The position numbers were made by a program, and so were the translations under genes. From contig OY294068.1 of NCBI GenBank assembly GCA_958510875.1, forward strand, positions 84,979,043 to 85,043,042: a DNA stretch of 64,000 nucleotides. The letters run 5' to 3'. This document shows positions 1-10,104 of this stretch, one piece after another. Under the pieces are notes generated by a model, which was given only the letters and a program-made list of their open reading frames with translations, had not been told where the DNA came from and searched no databases. This stretch comes from Endomychus coccineus. Its lineage: Eukaryota; Arthropoda; Insecta; Coleoptera; Endomychidae. The first letter of the stretch is position 1. Each line of letters opens with the position of its first letter.

Positions 1-843
1 CAATTCCTTATCGTACCGTTCAATATTCAACAAAGACAAACCCAAGATTACAAAAATTTGTAACAACTCAGTAAGTTTTTGGGAAATGAAAAAATATTTG
101 GAAATCAAACCCAAATTCAAGTTCAGACCAATTGAAACCTACACCCATGAGCATTGATTTTCGACAGCTCAAATCTTATTTTAGGCCCCAGTTTCAAACG
201 CCCGTTCAAGATTGGAATAATTGAAGAACTATATAATACAGAACTGAACACTTTCCCCATTGATATTACGCAGAGTGCCTCCCAAAAGCTAAGCATGCGC
301 TTTATATCAAGAACCTGAGGATTTTTAGTTGAGTACTCCTCCGATACAATACTTCATCCGATGAAAGATAATTTCCTCGATGTACAAATAATAATTGAAT
401 ATTTCTCTGACTTCAAAAATTACGACTCATTTGTTGTCGGTACATCTTTTGCTATATACGTTAATAACAATATCCACTTTTAAAGAAACTAATATCGAAA
501 GAACCCTGAAGCTTTAGCTTCCAAATTTCATAACTTATTCAGCCGACCTTTAGGAATAGATCATATAAATTTATTGAGCGCACAATTGGATTTTTTTATT
601 ACATCTGATTTGAACATTTCTTTCTACAAAATCTTTGTCACAAATCAAAATTCCGGTAACGACTTTATGAGGTGAAATTTTAAATCCACCGCAAATTATT
701 AAAATTGTACTATCCTAGAAACTTTGACTGTTCCAACAAACGTTCAACGTTGAAATATGTAACAACTGTTCGAACGAAACAAATTTCACCTAGCATTACC
801 CAATAAAACTGACTCAGTTCAACATAATTCTGAGTGTTACCAC

Positions 844-1660
844 ATGAATATACAAAAACTAAATGAACTTAACGACCAACACGAGATTGATAATTTGACT
901 AGAACTGACCAGATAAAGGTAGAAGAAAAAGAGCAAATACTTTTACTTTGTAGGAAATACCGTAACATTTTTCACTTGAAACAACATTCGTTATCATTTA
1001 CCAATCAAGTACAACATCCACTAAAAATAGGATAAATTCCCGTGCATCAAAAAATATAAAAATATATTTTCATCCAAAAAGCAGAGGTTAATTTACAAAT
1101 TCAAGATATGCTCTAACGAAACCGTATCAAACCATGCAGGTAAACTGCACGGTCTGATAAAGTTCCTCATATATTTGGATAGTTTCCAAAAAGGCAAATG
1201 CGCCCCGTAAAAAGAAATGGCGCATTGCAGTGGATTTATCGGAAAGTTATCGAAAAAGTCATTTTTCCACCTCAGATTTTGCTAGTGGATTCCATCAAAT
1301 TAAATGATGTTCAAAAAACAGTATTTATGATTGAAAATGGGCATTACGAATATTTATGTACGTCTTTTGGCTTAAAGAATGCTTCTTTCACCTTTCAAGG
1401 GGTTATGGATAACATCTTAAAGGATTTCAAAACTTAAGTTGACTAGTATCTTGATGATTTCACACTTTTCTCAACTCCTTCGCAAGAGCATATGATCAAC
1501 TCAGATATGGTATTTAGCCTATTCAGGTCACCTAATCACAACAGACGGAGTGGAGCTCAGCCTCGACAAAATTGAAGCCATTAGTAAATTACCTATCCCA
1601 AAATTAACTGAAGGGATCAAACGAATTTTATGCCTATTGGTATATTATTGGATATTTATT
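844..1660 (+). pseudogene. Reverse transcriptase of the 17.6-like gypsy element (broken)
   Basis: RT copies the element's RNA into DNA. The segment 844-1035 is the region that precedes RT in this family. The segment 1198-1437 contains fingers and palm, including the GHYEYLCTSFGLKNASFTFQ stretch that corresponds to the conserved FGL-NAPATFQ block. A stop codon ends that frame at 1437, yet the catalytic YLDD motif is in the same frame at 1447-1458, just after a second stop. The thumb follows in another frame at about 1520-1660, with GHLITTDGVE and a YYWIFISNFARI pattern. Multiple stops and frame changes show this is a dead copy. Confidence 0.85.
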
Positions 1661-1799
1661 TCCAATTTTGCGAGAATCAAATCACGAAACCTATGACATG
1701 TTGTTTGAAAAAAGGCTCAAAAATAAACCTGAACCCATAATACATTCTATGTTTCGAAACTCGACTGCGAAGGAATCTCGACCAATAAACCTATTCTAC

Positions 1800-2150
1800 T
1801 ATACCCTGACTCAATCTTTCAACATCACCATGGACGCTAGTCAATTCACTATCAGCGGACGCTAGTCAATTTACTATCAGCTCAGACCCGAAGCTTAAGC
1901 CTCAAGAATCCTCAATCAATCCTAGCAAACTTATAACACAATAGAAACGGAACTCCTTTCGACTGTGTGGGCGATGGAATATTTCCGTCCATACTTATAT
2001 GGAAGGAAGTTCATTCATACGGATCATCAGCCTCTTCATTGGCTCTTTTCCATGAAAGCCCCAAATGCAAAACTGACAAGATGGCGACTTGTACCTGATG
2101 AATTCGATTATAAAAGCTAGGTTCTCAGAATAGCAATGCCGACGCATTCG
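1800..2150 (+). pseudogene. RNase H domain of the 17.6-like gypsy element (broken)
   Basis: RNase H removes the RNA template during reverse transcription. The first acidic motif is visible as NITMDASQFTIS near 1820-1860. The second is [20 protein letters not shown] at about 1945-2000 and the third is [13 protein letters not shown] at about 2010-2050, so the D-E-D set can be traced. Between the first and second motifs the reading frame is lost. A short tandem duplication of about 25 bp (GACGCTAGTCAATTYACTATCAG twice, within 1833-1881) disrupts the first motif. The frame continues toward 2200 before the BEL/Pao insertion. Confidence 0.8.
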
Positions 2151-2216
2151 GTCGAATAAAGAGTAGTGAATTGCATGCCAATGACATTGTTAAGTTCATG
2201 GAAAATTCAGCAATAC

Positions 2217-2513
2217 TGTTCGTATGTAGGAATGAGAATCTTCGTGCTGGTGATCAATTTGGAAAAAGGACTGTATTTGAATTTGTTTAATACACTTAGT
2301 GCATAAGATAACTGTGCAAATAAGGTTATTTTAAACAACTTATTTCGAAATTAAATATAATGATACAGGGGAATGTTTACTCTAGCTAAGCTGATCGCAT
2401 ACTGAGCGTCGCAAAGACAACGGGCTCTCGTAAGGGAGAGAGATGAGTTCAACTCCTTCAGATGTGACCATGTGCACTTTACATATGATACAGTCTTAAC
2501 ACAAGCCTTAACA
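2217..2513 (-). repeat. BEL/Pao LTR (left; 3' LTR of the element)
   Basis: This 297-bp LTR matches 7725-7818 plus 9889-10099 base for base over most of its length. Shared landmarks are GAGAATCTYCGTGCTGGTG near the left end, TTCGAAATTAAATATAATG, TGAGCGTCGC and the final AGCCTTAACA. It begins TGTT and ends AACA. Confidence 0.9.
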
Positions 2514-2524
2514 TACTCCCCGCC
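2514..2524 (-). other. Polypurine tract of the BEL/Pao element
   Basis: On the minus strand the bases directly before the 3' LTR read GGCGGGGAGTA, a purine run in the position where plus-strand DNA synthesis is primed. Identified by position and composition. Confidence 0.6.
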
Positions 2525-2549
2525 TTGAAAGGATCCCTTTCAAATGAAG

Positions 2550-3882
2550 TTAGCTGCTGTCTTGATTGGAAAGTATGTACACTCGCGGAACGGCACGTTT
2601 AAAAACACCTGATATCGTTTTTACGGTGACTGCTCTCACGGATCTATCCAGCCCGGGGTGAACTTCGATGATTCGACCTAATGGCCATTGGAGTGTCGGC
2701 GTGTTATCTTCCTCAGGAGTACATAGAGAGCCAACGGAAATTGGCGATGACTTCTGGAACATCTACTCCGTTCGTTGCTGTAAATGATGCAGGTAATCCT
2801 GGATCCAGCGGGTCCATAAATGCTGAGACATTATTTGGACATGTTTAAAACGGGATATATAGTTTATGATGTCATTTTTTCATGTCTTTCTGCGGTACAG
2901 CTACAAGGGCCTCACCGATGATGAAGTGTTCTGGTGTGATAGCACAGAGATCGTTTCCATTGTTTGACATTGGGCAAAGAGGATCCGAAGTATCTACCTA
3001 CTGCTTCCACTTTTGATAATAAAATATACAACTCCCCGAAAGTGAGATATACAGTGGTTGAAATTCTGTTCAAGTGATGCTTTACGGAGCCAAAATTAGC
3101 TTCACAAAGTCCGCCAAAGTGAGGACTGCGAGCAGGAAGGGAATGCCACCGAATTTGACGCTTGCTTAGGTAGTGCTGAAATTCACTATCTTGCAATATT
3201 TTATCAATCAGTCTCAATTCGTTGTTCGCACCAGTAGAATTTGTAGCATTGTCGGAGTATATGTTTGAACACAAACCGCGTCTAGCAACAAATCTTTCTA
3301 GAGCGATTATAAAACACTCAGTGGAAAGTTCGCTCACTAGCTCTAAGTGAACAGCCTTACTTGACATGCAAATGGAAAGACATGATGTATTCACGATCAC
3401 AGTATTTGTCGTCTTCTGTTTGAAACGGTCCTATATAACCTACACCACACTAGGAGAAAATTCGCGAAGATGTGATTCTTGATTCCGAAAGGTCACCCAT
3501 TTGGGGAAAATGAGTTGACGGCATCCTTTACAGCTGATTTGCAATTAAGAGACCAATAATTTTGTCTTATAATTGATAGTCTCGTTTGCGTACCACGATG
3601 TAAATTCGCTCTGTGTTCACGTTCTATTAACAGACGTGTGAATGGGTATTCGGATGGGAGCAGAATTGGGTGTTTATAATAGTATTTGAGGTTTGGATTT
3701 TTCAGTCGACCTCCAACTTTTACAATTCCATCACTATCGAGAAATGGATTTGAAAATTTCAATTTACTCGTTGGTTTGATAACCCTGATAGTTTTTACAT
3801 TATGAATATCGATTGGAAATGAAAGTGCCCGAACAATTTTTATGAAGACCTGAGTGGTAAGATCAGTTTCGTTGAAATTCAA
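2550..3882 (-). pseudogene. BEL/Pao integrase and C-terminal domain (broken)
   Basis: Integrase joins the element's DNA copy to the host chromosome. The zinc-binding part is at 3493-3882: HPILLPSEYPFTRLLIERE, then HRANLHRGTQTRL and YWSLN, the pattern of the BEL/Pao H2C2 finger. The catalytic core is at 2912-3400: AVHLELVSELSTECFIIALE, then IYSDNATNSTGANNEL (core acidic residue) and PHFGGLCEANFGSVKHHL (normally GGLWEAxVKSxKxHL, with the last catalytic Glu). Further on, 2550-2762 holds the DUF5641-like tail with WPLGRIIEVHPG and DRSVRAVTVKT. The three parts are in separate frames or divided by stops. Confidence 0.88.
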
Positions 3883-3903
3883 AGATTTGATTGTGCTGCA
3901 TGA

Positions 3904-5480
3904 TTACGGTAACCTTGAATCCTGAGAAAATCTGAGACAGTAAGCGGTAACGTTTAATAATTTATTTAAAGATGATACCTTATCAAACAACGTGAATTCA
4001 AGTAAAACATGTGAGGAAATGTTTCTCAATTTTAACTCTGGTGTTTCTTGATTATATCGAGAGAAGTTTGGAATGTGAGAAGGCTTCTGCAATTTTCAAG
4101 ATTAGATTTGACAAAAGAAGGTCTGTTCCACTACAAAGACGAATCATTCAGCTCATTCGGATTTATGTCTCTTGAAACTATATCAGCTGGATTCAGTGAA
4201 GATGTGACATGATACCAATTTTCTGAGTTTGTTATTGATTGAATTTCTGATACTTTATTTGAAACAAATGTTTTCCAAATTGAAGATTCAGCTCCTATCC
4301 AATTGCTGAATCGGTAAAGTAATATACGTCATGCACTTGAATTTCAATTGATTTTTGTAGCTACTCTAGATTTTGTGCAGACTGAACGAGTTAAGATAGG
4401 GTCTCTTGAGCACATGTACACGGCTGCTCCATAAGCCTTTGTGGAGGTGTCACAAAATCCATAAATTTGAGTACGTATTGAATTTTTGATTGAAATTTGT
4501 AGAAGAATGCAAATGCTATTGATGTTAGATAATTGATGATAAGATTTGAGCCAATCGGATTGGAGATCCGCTGGGATTTCATCGTCCCAACCACTTTTTA
4601 ACTCGCTTTTTGATTGCCAGACATTGAAGAATGATTTTTGTCTGAATAATAATTGGCCTGACTAGACTTAGAGGGTTGAAGATGGTCGAAATAGCTGATA
4701 ATATGGTTATTTTCGTGATTTTCCTTGGCATCATTGTACGCGCATACGAACGATATTCGAAACTATCCTCAGTAGAGCTCCAAATTATACCTTTTTATAG
4801 TTTGGACGCTAGTAATGATATATTGAGATATATAATTCCCTTTGCTATCTAAATGGCTTGTTTGTTTGACGCAAATTGACGCAACTCGAAGCCGGAGCTT
4901 GATAATATATTTTGAATGTTTTAAATTAATTTAATTGTGTTTTCGACAGTACTGGATCCTGATAATGAATCATCCAAGTAGAAATTTGTAGCTATGATAT
5001 TGCTTCCTAATGGATATTTTACTCCCTTTCAACATAGTGATGTGGTAGATAATATACGGGTTCGATTGTAAGCTTGTTGGGATCTATAGGTATCATGTGC
5101 CCATCGATTCATATTCGTTTATAAAGTTTGAGTATTCAATTTTTAATTTTTCGTTTTTGTTTAATTTATTTTGTACCGATTTAAATAATTTTAAAGTATT
5201 TCCAAATGAGATATTGTCCTTGATCGGAAGTTTCACTACGAATCGACTTGTATAATTGCGCCGAAAATTTGTATTGAAATGGTTTCCACAATCATTTTCT
5301 TCACTAGAATAGTTATTTTCGCAATACTTTCCTTCGGTTTTCCAAAATTTCCAAGTTGGTTGTAGAGGTTTTTATTTAATGATAAGTTGCATGAACTTAT
5401 TTTAGACGGAGTATTATTTATTTCGCCTGTAACTAACGAACCTAGTACCGTGTCTTGTAGTATACTTTTTTCTACCTCAA
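3904..5480 (-). pseudogene. BEL/Pao reverse transcriptase and RNase H region (heavily broken)
   Basis: This stretch is read on the minus strand between protease and integrase. Near 5190-5260 it encodes a YTSRFVVKLPIKDN-type start of the Pao RT domain. Near 5050-5130 it shows the EYxxFINEYESMGT pattern and a YIIYHI remnant of the conserved YYLPHH. At 4391-4594 a KFMDFVTPPQRLMEQPCTC piece belongs to the RNase H-proximal part. I could not trace the YxDD catalytic motif with confidence. The longest open stretch is under 70 codons, so the domain is dead. Confidence 0.75.
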
Positions 5481-5492
5481 TTTGATTGCGGT

Positions 5493-5790
5493 TTAATTTA
5501 AATCCGATATGGGGAGATTCAATTGCCGGATATTTTCTGTGATTTTTGAAATTATCAAAAATGATACCTTCGACGTAAACTGTGTTTGTAATGAACCGAT
5601 TTTTGTAACTATTTGTTTCGTTATTGTGGTTAATGAATTATTTATGCCTGTTATAACCATATTTGTGTCGCTGTGTTTCAATTTCAATTTTTGAAACAGT
5701 TCTGTTGATATGATGTCCGACTGTGAACCGCTATCTAATAGACAACGATATCTTGTAGGGTTGTTTCGATGATCAAATATATATAACCGC
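5493..5790 (-). pseudogene. BEL/Pao aspartic protease (DUF1758-like)
   Basis: The protease would cleave the gag-pol polyprotein. The catalytic motif appears as CLLDSGSQSDIIS, with the D-S-G form usual in BEL/Pao, followed by hydrophobic strands (MVITGINNSLTTITKQ, KVSFLIISKI). The open frame runs minus-strand 5888 to 5493 and stops before RT. The gag part upstream is in a different frame, so a frameshift near 5775-5890 separates them. Confidence 0.85.
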
Positions 5791-6720
5791 GGTTGAAAGC
5801 AGAGTTGTTGAATTTGAAGAATTTGTGTGATTGCATGCAGATATTGAGTGTGATACAGCTGAAGAACTATTTGATTTATTTTTATCAATGAAATTTGCGT
5901 GTTTGATATTATCTCTGTGCAATAAGGAATTGTGTTTTTGATTGGCGGTGAATGAAAGATTCTTCAATCGGTTGTGATTTATTGGAAGTATAGTGGCTAG
6001 TGGATTCAATATCCAGCTTTTCCAGCAATTGACAGTGTTCGGTTAAGAATTTGGAGAATTCATTGACTGTGGGAGAAATATTATTTTTAACGTGAATCTC
6101 CCATTTGGTACGAGTGGAATTATCTAATTTTAGAACTAGGAGAAATATTAGAAGAGTATTCCTATCTTCTACTTTTTCATCCAACTTTTTTAGCGGAAAG
6201 TGATGACGTGAAAATATATCGAGAAAATTTCGTAAATTTAAATGTGATTCCTTGGAAATTGTGGCAAGATTGTGTATTGAACTTAAATGAAAATGTATGA
6301 TCGCTTTTCATCCTCATATCTCTCTTAAAGTAATCCATGCAATATTATAATTAGAATCGGTGGTAGTTAATGAGCTTATTATGTTTAGTGTTCCACCCTC
6401 AAGCGATGCTTGTATTTGTACAATTTTTCTACGTTGGTTAACGTGGGAGTCTTTTCGATTAACGAATCGAACGTGTCATAAAATTGCACTCATTTGTCAT
6501 AGTTTCTTTGAAACTCAGGCAATTTTATTTCTGATAGTTTCACGTTAAACAGTGTGTTATTTACTGGTGGATAAGGAGGAGGAGGAGACGAGCATTGCGA
6601 TTGACTAGAGACAATAGTGTTTGAAATTATCCGCTGTTTTGCTCTAGATATAATCGAAAAATAGTTGCTTTCAAATTGATCGCGCTTCATTTCGTGGGTA
6701 TTAACATCTGCAGTTATCTC
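5773..6720 (-). pseudogene. BEL/Pao gag (DUF1759-like, broken)
   Basis: Gag forms the particle that packages element RNA. At 6490-6690 the frame contains SEIKLPEFQRNYDK, matching the KLPKxxLPxFxGxxxxW signature of Pao gag. At 5909-6184 a second piece (RTKWEIHVKNNI, FLTEHCQLLEKLD) is the later part of the same domain. Between 6190 and 6490 the frame is closed. The zinc-knuckle region expected near 5900 is not intact: its Cys residues are not recognisable. Confidence 0.75.
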
Positions 6721-6749
6721 GATTAATTCGATATCAAGTTGTACTTTAT

Positions 6750-7702
6750 TAAAATCACATGAAACGAGCCTGAAACACTATATTGTTCTCAAATACCGAA
6801 AATACAAATTGAAATAAAGCCAGGACATACTTTAAATGTAAGGATTTGGAAATGAAACGTATTAGAAAGAGAAAGAATGATACGACTTCGCTTTCTGTGT
6901 TGTTCTCGGTCCGTCCGTCCGGCAAGTTCCACAAATTAGTGTCGGCAGGCCTAGATCTTCTAGAAGATTCCGATGTCCGCTGCAGTCTTGCACCTTCCAC
7001 ACAACTTCGCATTATATTTTTGTGTTAAAAATGATTTCATTGTTTGTTAATTGTACACGATAATAGTTGTGGAGGGTTATACTCCCCCCGCCTTCTCGTC
7101 GTTAGACTCTAGACATGTTACGCAGGGCCCTCTCCCCCTTAACAGCACGCCAACTGCCCGACAGAGACCAACGCCCATATTGGAGAGGAGACGGTCTTTT
7201 GGACCATCTGGGCCCCTCTCCCCCTGTCTACTCGTGTTCGTGTCATAACTCATAATTATAACAGCTCCCGTTTGATGAGTCACCGTCGACCTCGTATTAT
7301 CGGTCTACCACATATCTTTGCCTCGGCCGCGAATCAATTACCCAGAGACCTGGAATAAGAAGCACAGACACCAGACTTCAGGAGTAAAGCCATGTGGTGC
7401 AGCATTTTACCCACGCACAGGCAGCATTTTATTCATCCCCGACGGAGTCCATTTCGACCAGAGATCTGGGATAGGAAGGCACGATATTATGGTTTTAGTG
7501 GTGAAATGTATGTGGTGCACAGTTCACCGGATCTTAGGCATTGACAACGTTAGTTTCTCCCCGTAGGGTTACTTATCTCGAAAACCACGAAAAGGTGTTG
7601 CTTGCTGAATCTACTACCGGAGTCAATCCGGACCAAATAGTTCTCTCCCGAGTGTTAAGTGCACAGTAATTAGTAAGTTCATTTACCAGACTGATTGTTT
7701 AT
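6750..7702 (-). other. BEL/Pao 5' leader region, no recognised gene
   Basis: This lies between the primer-binding site and gag on the minus strand. It is markedly more GC-rich than its surroundings at 6900-7600. An 85-codon open stretch (6755-7012) has no recognised similarity. I regard it as untranslated leader. Confidence 0.45.
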
Positions 7703-7720
7703 GCGGTTCGAAGCTGACCA
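7703..7720 (-). other. Primer-binding site of the BEL/Pao element
   Basis: Four bases inside the 5' LTR end (7725), the minus strand reads TGGTCAGCTTCGAACCGC. It starts with TGG, complement of a tRNA CCA end, and includes TTCGAACC, complement of the GGTTCGAA T-arm consensus, so a full 18-base tRNA 3' end could pair here. The tRNA identity is not assigned. Confidence 0.7.
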
Positions 7721-7811
7721 AAAATATTTGTATGTACGAATGAGAATCTCCGTGCTGGTGATCAATTTAAAAAGTGTACTGTATTTAAATTTGTTTAATA
7801 ATAAACAGAAT

Positions 7812-7946
7812 AGTATATTAAAGAACGATTTTCCTAAGACTCGTCTTAAAGAACGAATTCAAGTTTAAAAAACGAGTGGCGAAGCCACGTGTTTTTTTAA
7901 AGAATGAGTGCTTCAAGGTCTTAGGAAACGAGTTGTTTATACTATT
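7812..7946. repeat. Imperfect palindrome at the left end of the Crypton
   Basis: Outer arms AGTATA...TTTTCCTAAGAC and GTCTTAGGAAA...TATACT are complementary. Inside is a second hairpin, CGAGTGGC-GAA-GCCACGTG (about 7873-7891), flanked by A and T runs. It could be a recombinase site or a terminal structure. Confidence 0.7.
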
Positions 7947-8109
7947 TTTTGTAATTTGCCCTTTTTTATGTCGTTTTTAAACAAAAATGTTTAACTTAGT
8001 CCATTTAGGGATTTTCATGGTGATTGGTAACATCTTAATTTTGAAAGTGAAAATTTGATTTAGTGGTGCTGTGATCGCTTTTTGTTTTATCAAAATTCTG
8101 TCACAAACC

Positions 8110-9265
8110 ATGAATATGGAAGACAGCCTTACATGTACGCCCCCTGAAATACGTGAAATTGCCCAAAATACCGTGGGTTATTTGCTACCGGATAAATCCC
8201 GAATAGAATATAAGAAGCAATACGATAAGTTTGAAACATGGTGCAACGAAAATAAAATTCAAGGCATCTCGGAGAACGTTTTATTAGGGTACTTTGAACT
8301 ACAACGCAGGAAGTATAAGGCCTCTACGTTATGAACAATTTATTCCATGTTGAGGTCGTGCTTAAGCCTATATAAAAATGTCGACATATCGAAATATAAT
8401 AAGCTGCAGGCTTTTCTAAAACGGTCATCGAAAATCAAAAATTTTAGAAGAGGAAGACATTCATAAATTTATAACAGTCGCAGATGATAAAAGTACCTAG
8501 CAATGAGAGTGAGTTCCCATTCTTGTAGCTTCAGATTCAACAACAATATTTATTTTAGATTATCTTGATAATGGGTTATAATGGGGCATGCAGACGTGAG
8601 GAATTAACCAATATGTCTATAGATGATATACAATATAGAGCTGATTCCATCATTGTCGTTATAAATAAAACAAAAAATTGTGTACCCAGAACATTCGTTG
8701 TGACAGATGAAAATTGGATTAACCTAATTAAGAAATATGCCGACTTAAGGCCTAAAAAAGTAACTCACCGGCGATTTTTTTAACATATCGTACTGGGTAT
8801 TGCATTAATAGCCCAATAGGAATCAACATGATGGGAAAAGTAGCTAAAACAATTGCTGAATTTCTTGAATTACCAAATCCGGAACTTTTTACGGGCCATT
8901 GTTTTAGAAGATCTAGTGCCACTCATATAGCAAATTCTGGCGGTGATTTATTAACAATAAAACGCTTGGGGGGCTGGAAATCTTCAGCTGTTGCGGAAGG
9001 GTATGTTGATGCTTCGCTGCGAAATAAAATTGAAGTGGCAAAGATGTTTGCACAACGAAAGGATTCAGACTTACCTGGATGCTCCAAATCCACAGTTTCA
9101 CAGCCACAAATTAATGTAAATTCGGCCAGAAACAACACTGTTTCAGATAACGAAAACCTAGAACAAAATTTGAACTCTACACATGGGTTGACTGTAAATT
9201 CTAAAGATATGTCCACTGTCCATGTCAACATATATAATCACTGTAGTTTCAATCAACCAATGTAA
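8110..9265 (+). pseudogene. Crypton tyrosine recombinase (frameshifted)
   Basis: A tyrosine recombinase would cut and rejoin DNA through a covalent phosphotyrosine. I place the start at the ATG at 8110 (MNMEDSLTC). An N-terminal core-binding-like part ends at a TGA at 8332, and the frame continues in-sense beyond it before shifting near 8438. The catalytic domain shows GACRREELTNM (first Arg) at about 8583-8615. After a frameshift in a T-run near 8777 come GHCFRRSSATHIA (the HxxR box), GGWKSSAVAEGYV (Trp in the second His/Trp position, then the nucleophile Tyr). The Asn-rich tail ends in VHVNIYNHCSFN, a tail pattern seen in related insect proteins. All catalytic residues survive despite three or so disruptions. 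Confidence 0.85.
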
Positions 9266-9862
9266 AATTAAGAGTTTGTCTTCGTTAGCAATAAAACATT
9301 TAATATTTACGTTGTTGATTGTAAATTATTCTTCTTCAGTTCCGGACTTTGGTCAATGGTTAATAACCTCAAAACACAGTGCCGTGAAAAGTAGATGGCA
9401 GCCTGCAGCGCACCGTGACGCGTTTATTCAAATAATTTAATTACTGTGTATAAATAAAGCGAAATTATAAACTTTAATATTATTTATTGCGAACGTATTA
9501 CACATTATAAAATTGTTTGATCTTCCACAATGTTCTACCATGAATTCCATTTCTATAAAACCATTGTTTCCGTAATTTTAGCTTCGTCTCTACTGGAAAA
9601 CGACTATTAGTACAAATATCTAAACCATATTGTGTATTAGCTGAAATCAATTTTTCCACTGGACACGTTGGCGACTTTCTCTTCTTGAGTTGTTGACGCT
9701 CGACACTGTCATTTAAGCTGACATAATGATGACAAGATAATTCCGCATCAAGCTCGCCAACCTAAAAATTTTCGTAAAAAGTTCCGTGCTTTTTTGGATA
9801 TTAAGACACGGCGAGTGATGACGTTGCGTTCGTTAATGAGTCAATTAGAAAATCAAAATGAA
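9266..9862 (+). other. Non-coding 3' part of the Crypton
   Basis: AT-rich sequence after the recombinase stop with no open frame of note. It contains AATAAA at about 9452, a possible polyadenylation signal. Nothing else is recognised. Confidence 0.4.
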
Positions 9863-10104
9863 GGCAAATTACAAAAAGTATATAAGAGAACTATGCAAAT
9901 AATGTCATTTTGGACAAATTATTTCGAAATTAAATATAATGATACATGTGAATGTTAACTCTAGCTGATATGATCGCATAACGCATACTGAGCGTCGCTA
10001 AGACAGTGGGCTCTCGTGAGGGAGAGAGATGGGTTCAAATTCTTCAGATGCGGCCATTTGCACTTTACATATGATACAGTCTTAAGACAAGCCTTAACAA
10101 GTAC

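Larger units (their letters stand above)
1..2216 (+). mobile_element. Ty3/gypsy (17.6-like) retrotransposon, left part, degraded
   Basis: This is the decayed left part of a gypsy-class LTR retrotransposon; neither LTR is visible. Reading left to right in broken frames I see a possible protease end (about 530-600, pattern resembling the LGxDxL...AxxD tail of retropepsins), the linker before reverse transcriptase (844-1035), the RT palm and thumb (1198-1660) and RNase H (1800-2150). The order pro-RT-RNase H fits Ty3/gypsy, and the linker with NEEK-like and YRNIF patterns resembles insect 17.6/297-type elements. Nothing definite is recognised in 1-500. The copy stops at 2216, where a BEL/Pao element is inserted, and appears to resume at 10105. 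Confidence 0.75.
7819..9877 (+). mobile_element. Crypton-like tyrosine-recombinase transposon
   Basis: About 2.06 kb of sequence absent from the other LTR copy interrupts the BEL/Pao LTR. It carries one recombinase gene on the plus strand and no other recognisable gene. Flanks AGTATATTA (7812-7820) and AGTATATAA (9878-9886) share eight of nine bases and may be a short target duplication; the exact edges are therefore uncertain by several bases. Structured repeats sit near both ends. The clade resembles the insect Cryptons and the DUF3504-type recombinases, on the basis of recombinase motifs only. Confidence 0.8.
7938..9882. repeat. Subterminal inverted repeats of the Crypton
   Basis: TTTTTGTAATTTGCC at 7946-7960 is the complement of GGCAAATTACAAAAA at 9863-9877, a perfect 15-bp inverted pair. 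It extends imperfectly outward to TATACTA on the left and GTATA on the right. The two arms bracket the recombinase gene. Confidence 0.75.
2217..10099 (-). mobile_element. BEL/Pao LTR retrotransposon inserted in the gypsy copy
   Basis: The element lies on the minus strand between two related LTRs (2217-2513, and 7725-10099 which is itself interrupted). LTR ends are TGTT...AACA on the left copy. Flanks AATAC (2212-2216) and AGTAC (10100-10104) look like a 5-bp target duplication with one mismatch, the usual size for this superfamily. Minus-strand order is primer-binding site, leader, gag, aspartic protease, RT, integrase, C-terminal DUF5641-like domain and polypurine tract, which is diagnostic for BEL/Pao. 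All domains are frameshifted or stopped. LTR divergence and the Crypton in one LTR indicate an old insertion. Confidence 0.88.
7725..10099 (-). repeat. BEL/Pao LTR (right; 5' LTR), split by a Crypton
   Basis: The sequence from 7725 to about 7811-7818 matches the start of the left LTR. The match resumes at about 9882-9889 (AACTATGCAAATAATG against AACTGTGCAAATAAGG) and ends AGCCTTAACA at 10099. Removing the insert leaves about 300 bp, equal to the left LTR. A small duplication (GCATAACGCATA near 9975) is the main internal difference. Confidence 0.87.

Noticed and set aside
6755..7012. 85-codon frame in the BEL/Pao leader as an extra gene
   Set aside because: No similarity recognised, and it lies between the primer-binding site and gag where untranslated leader is expected.
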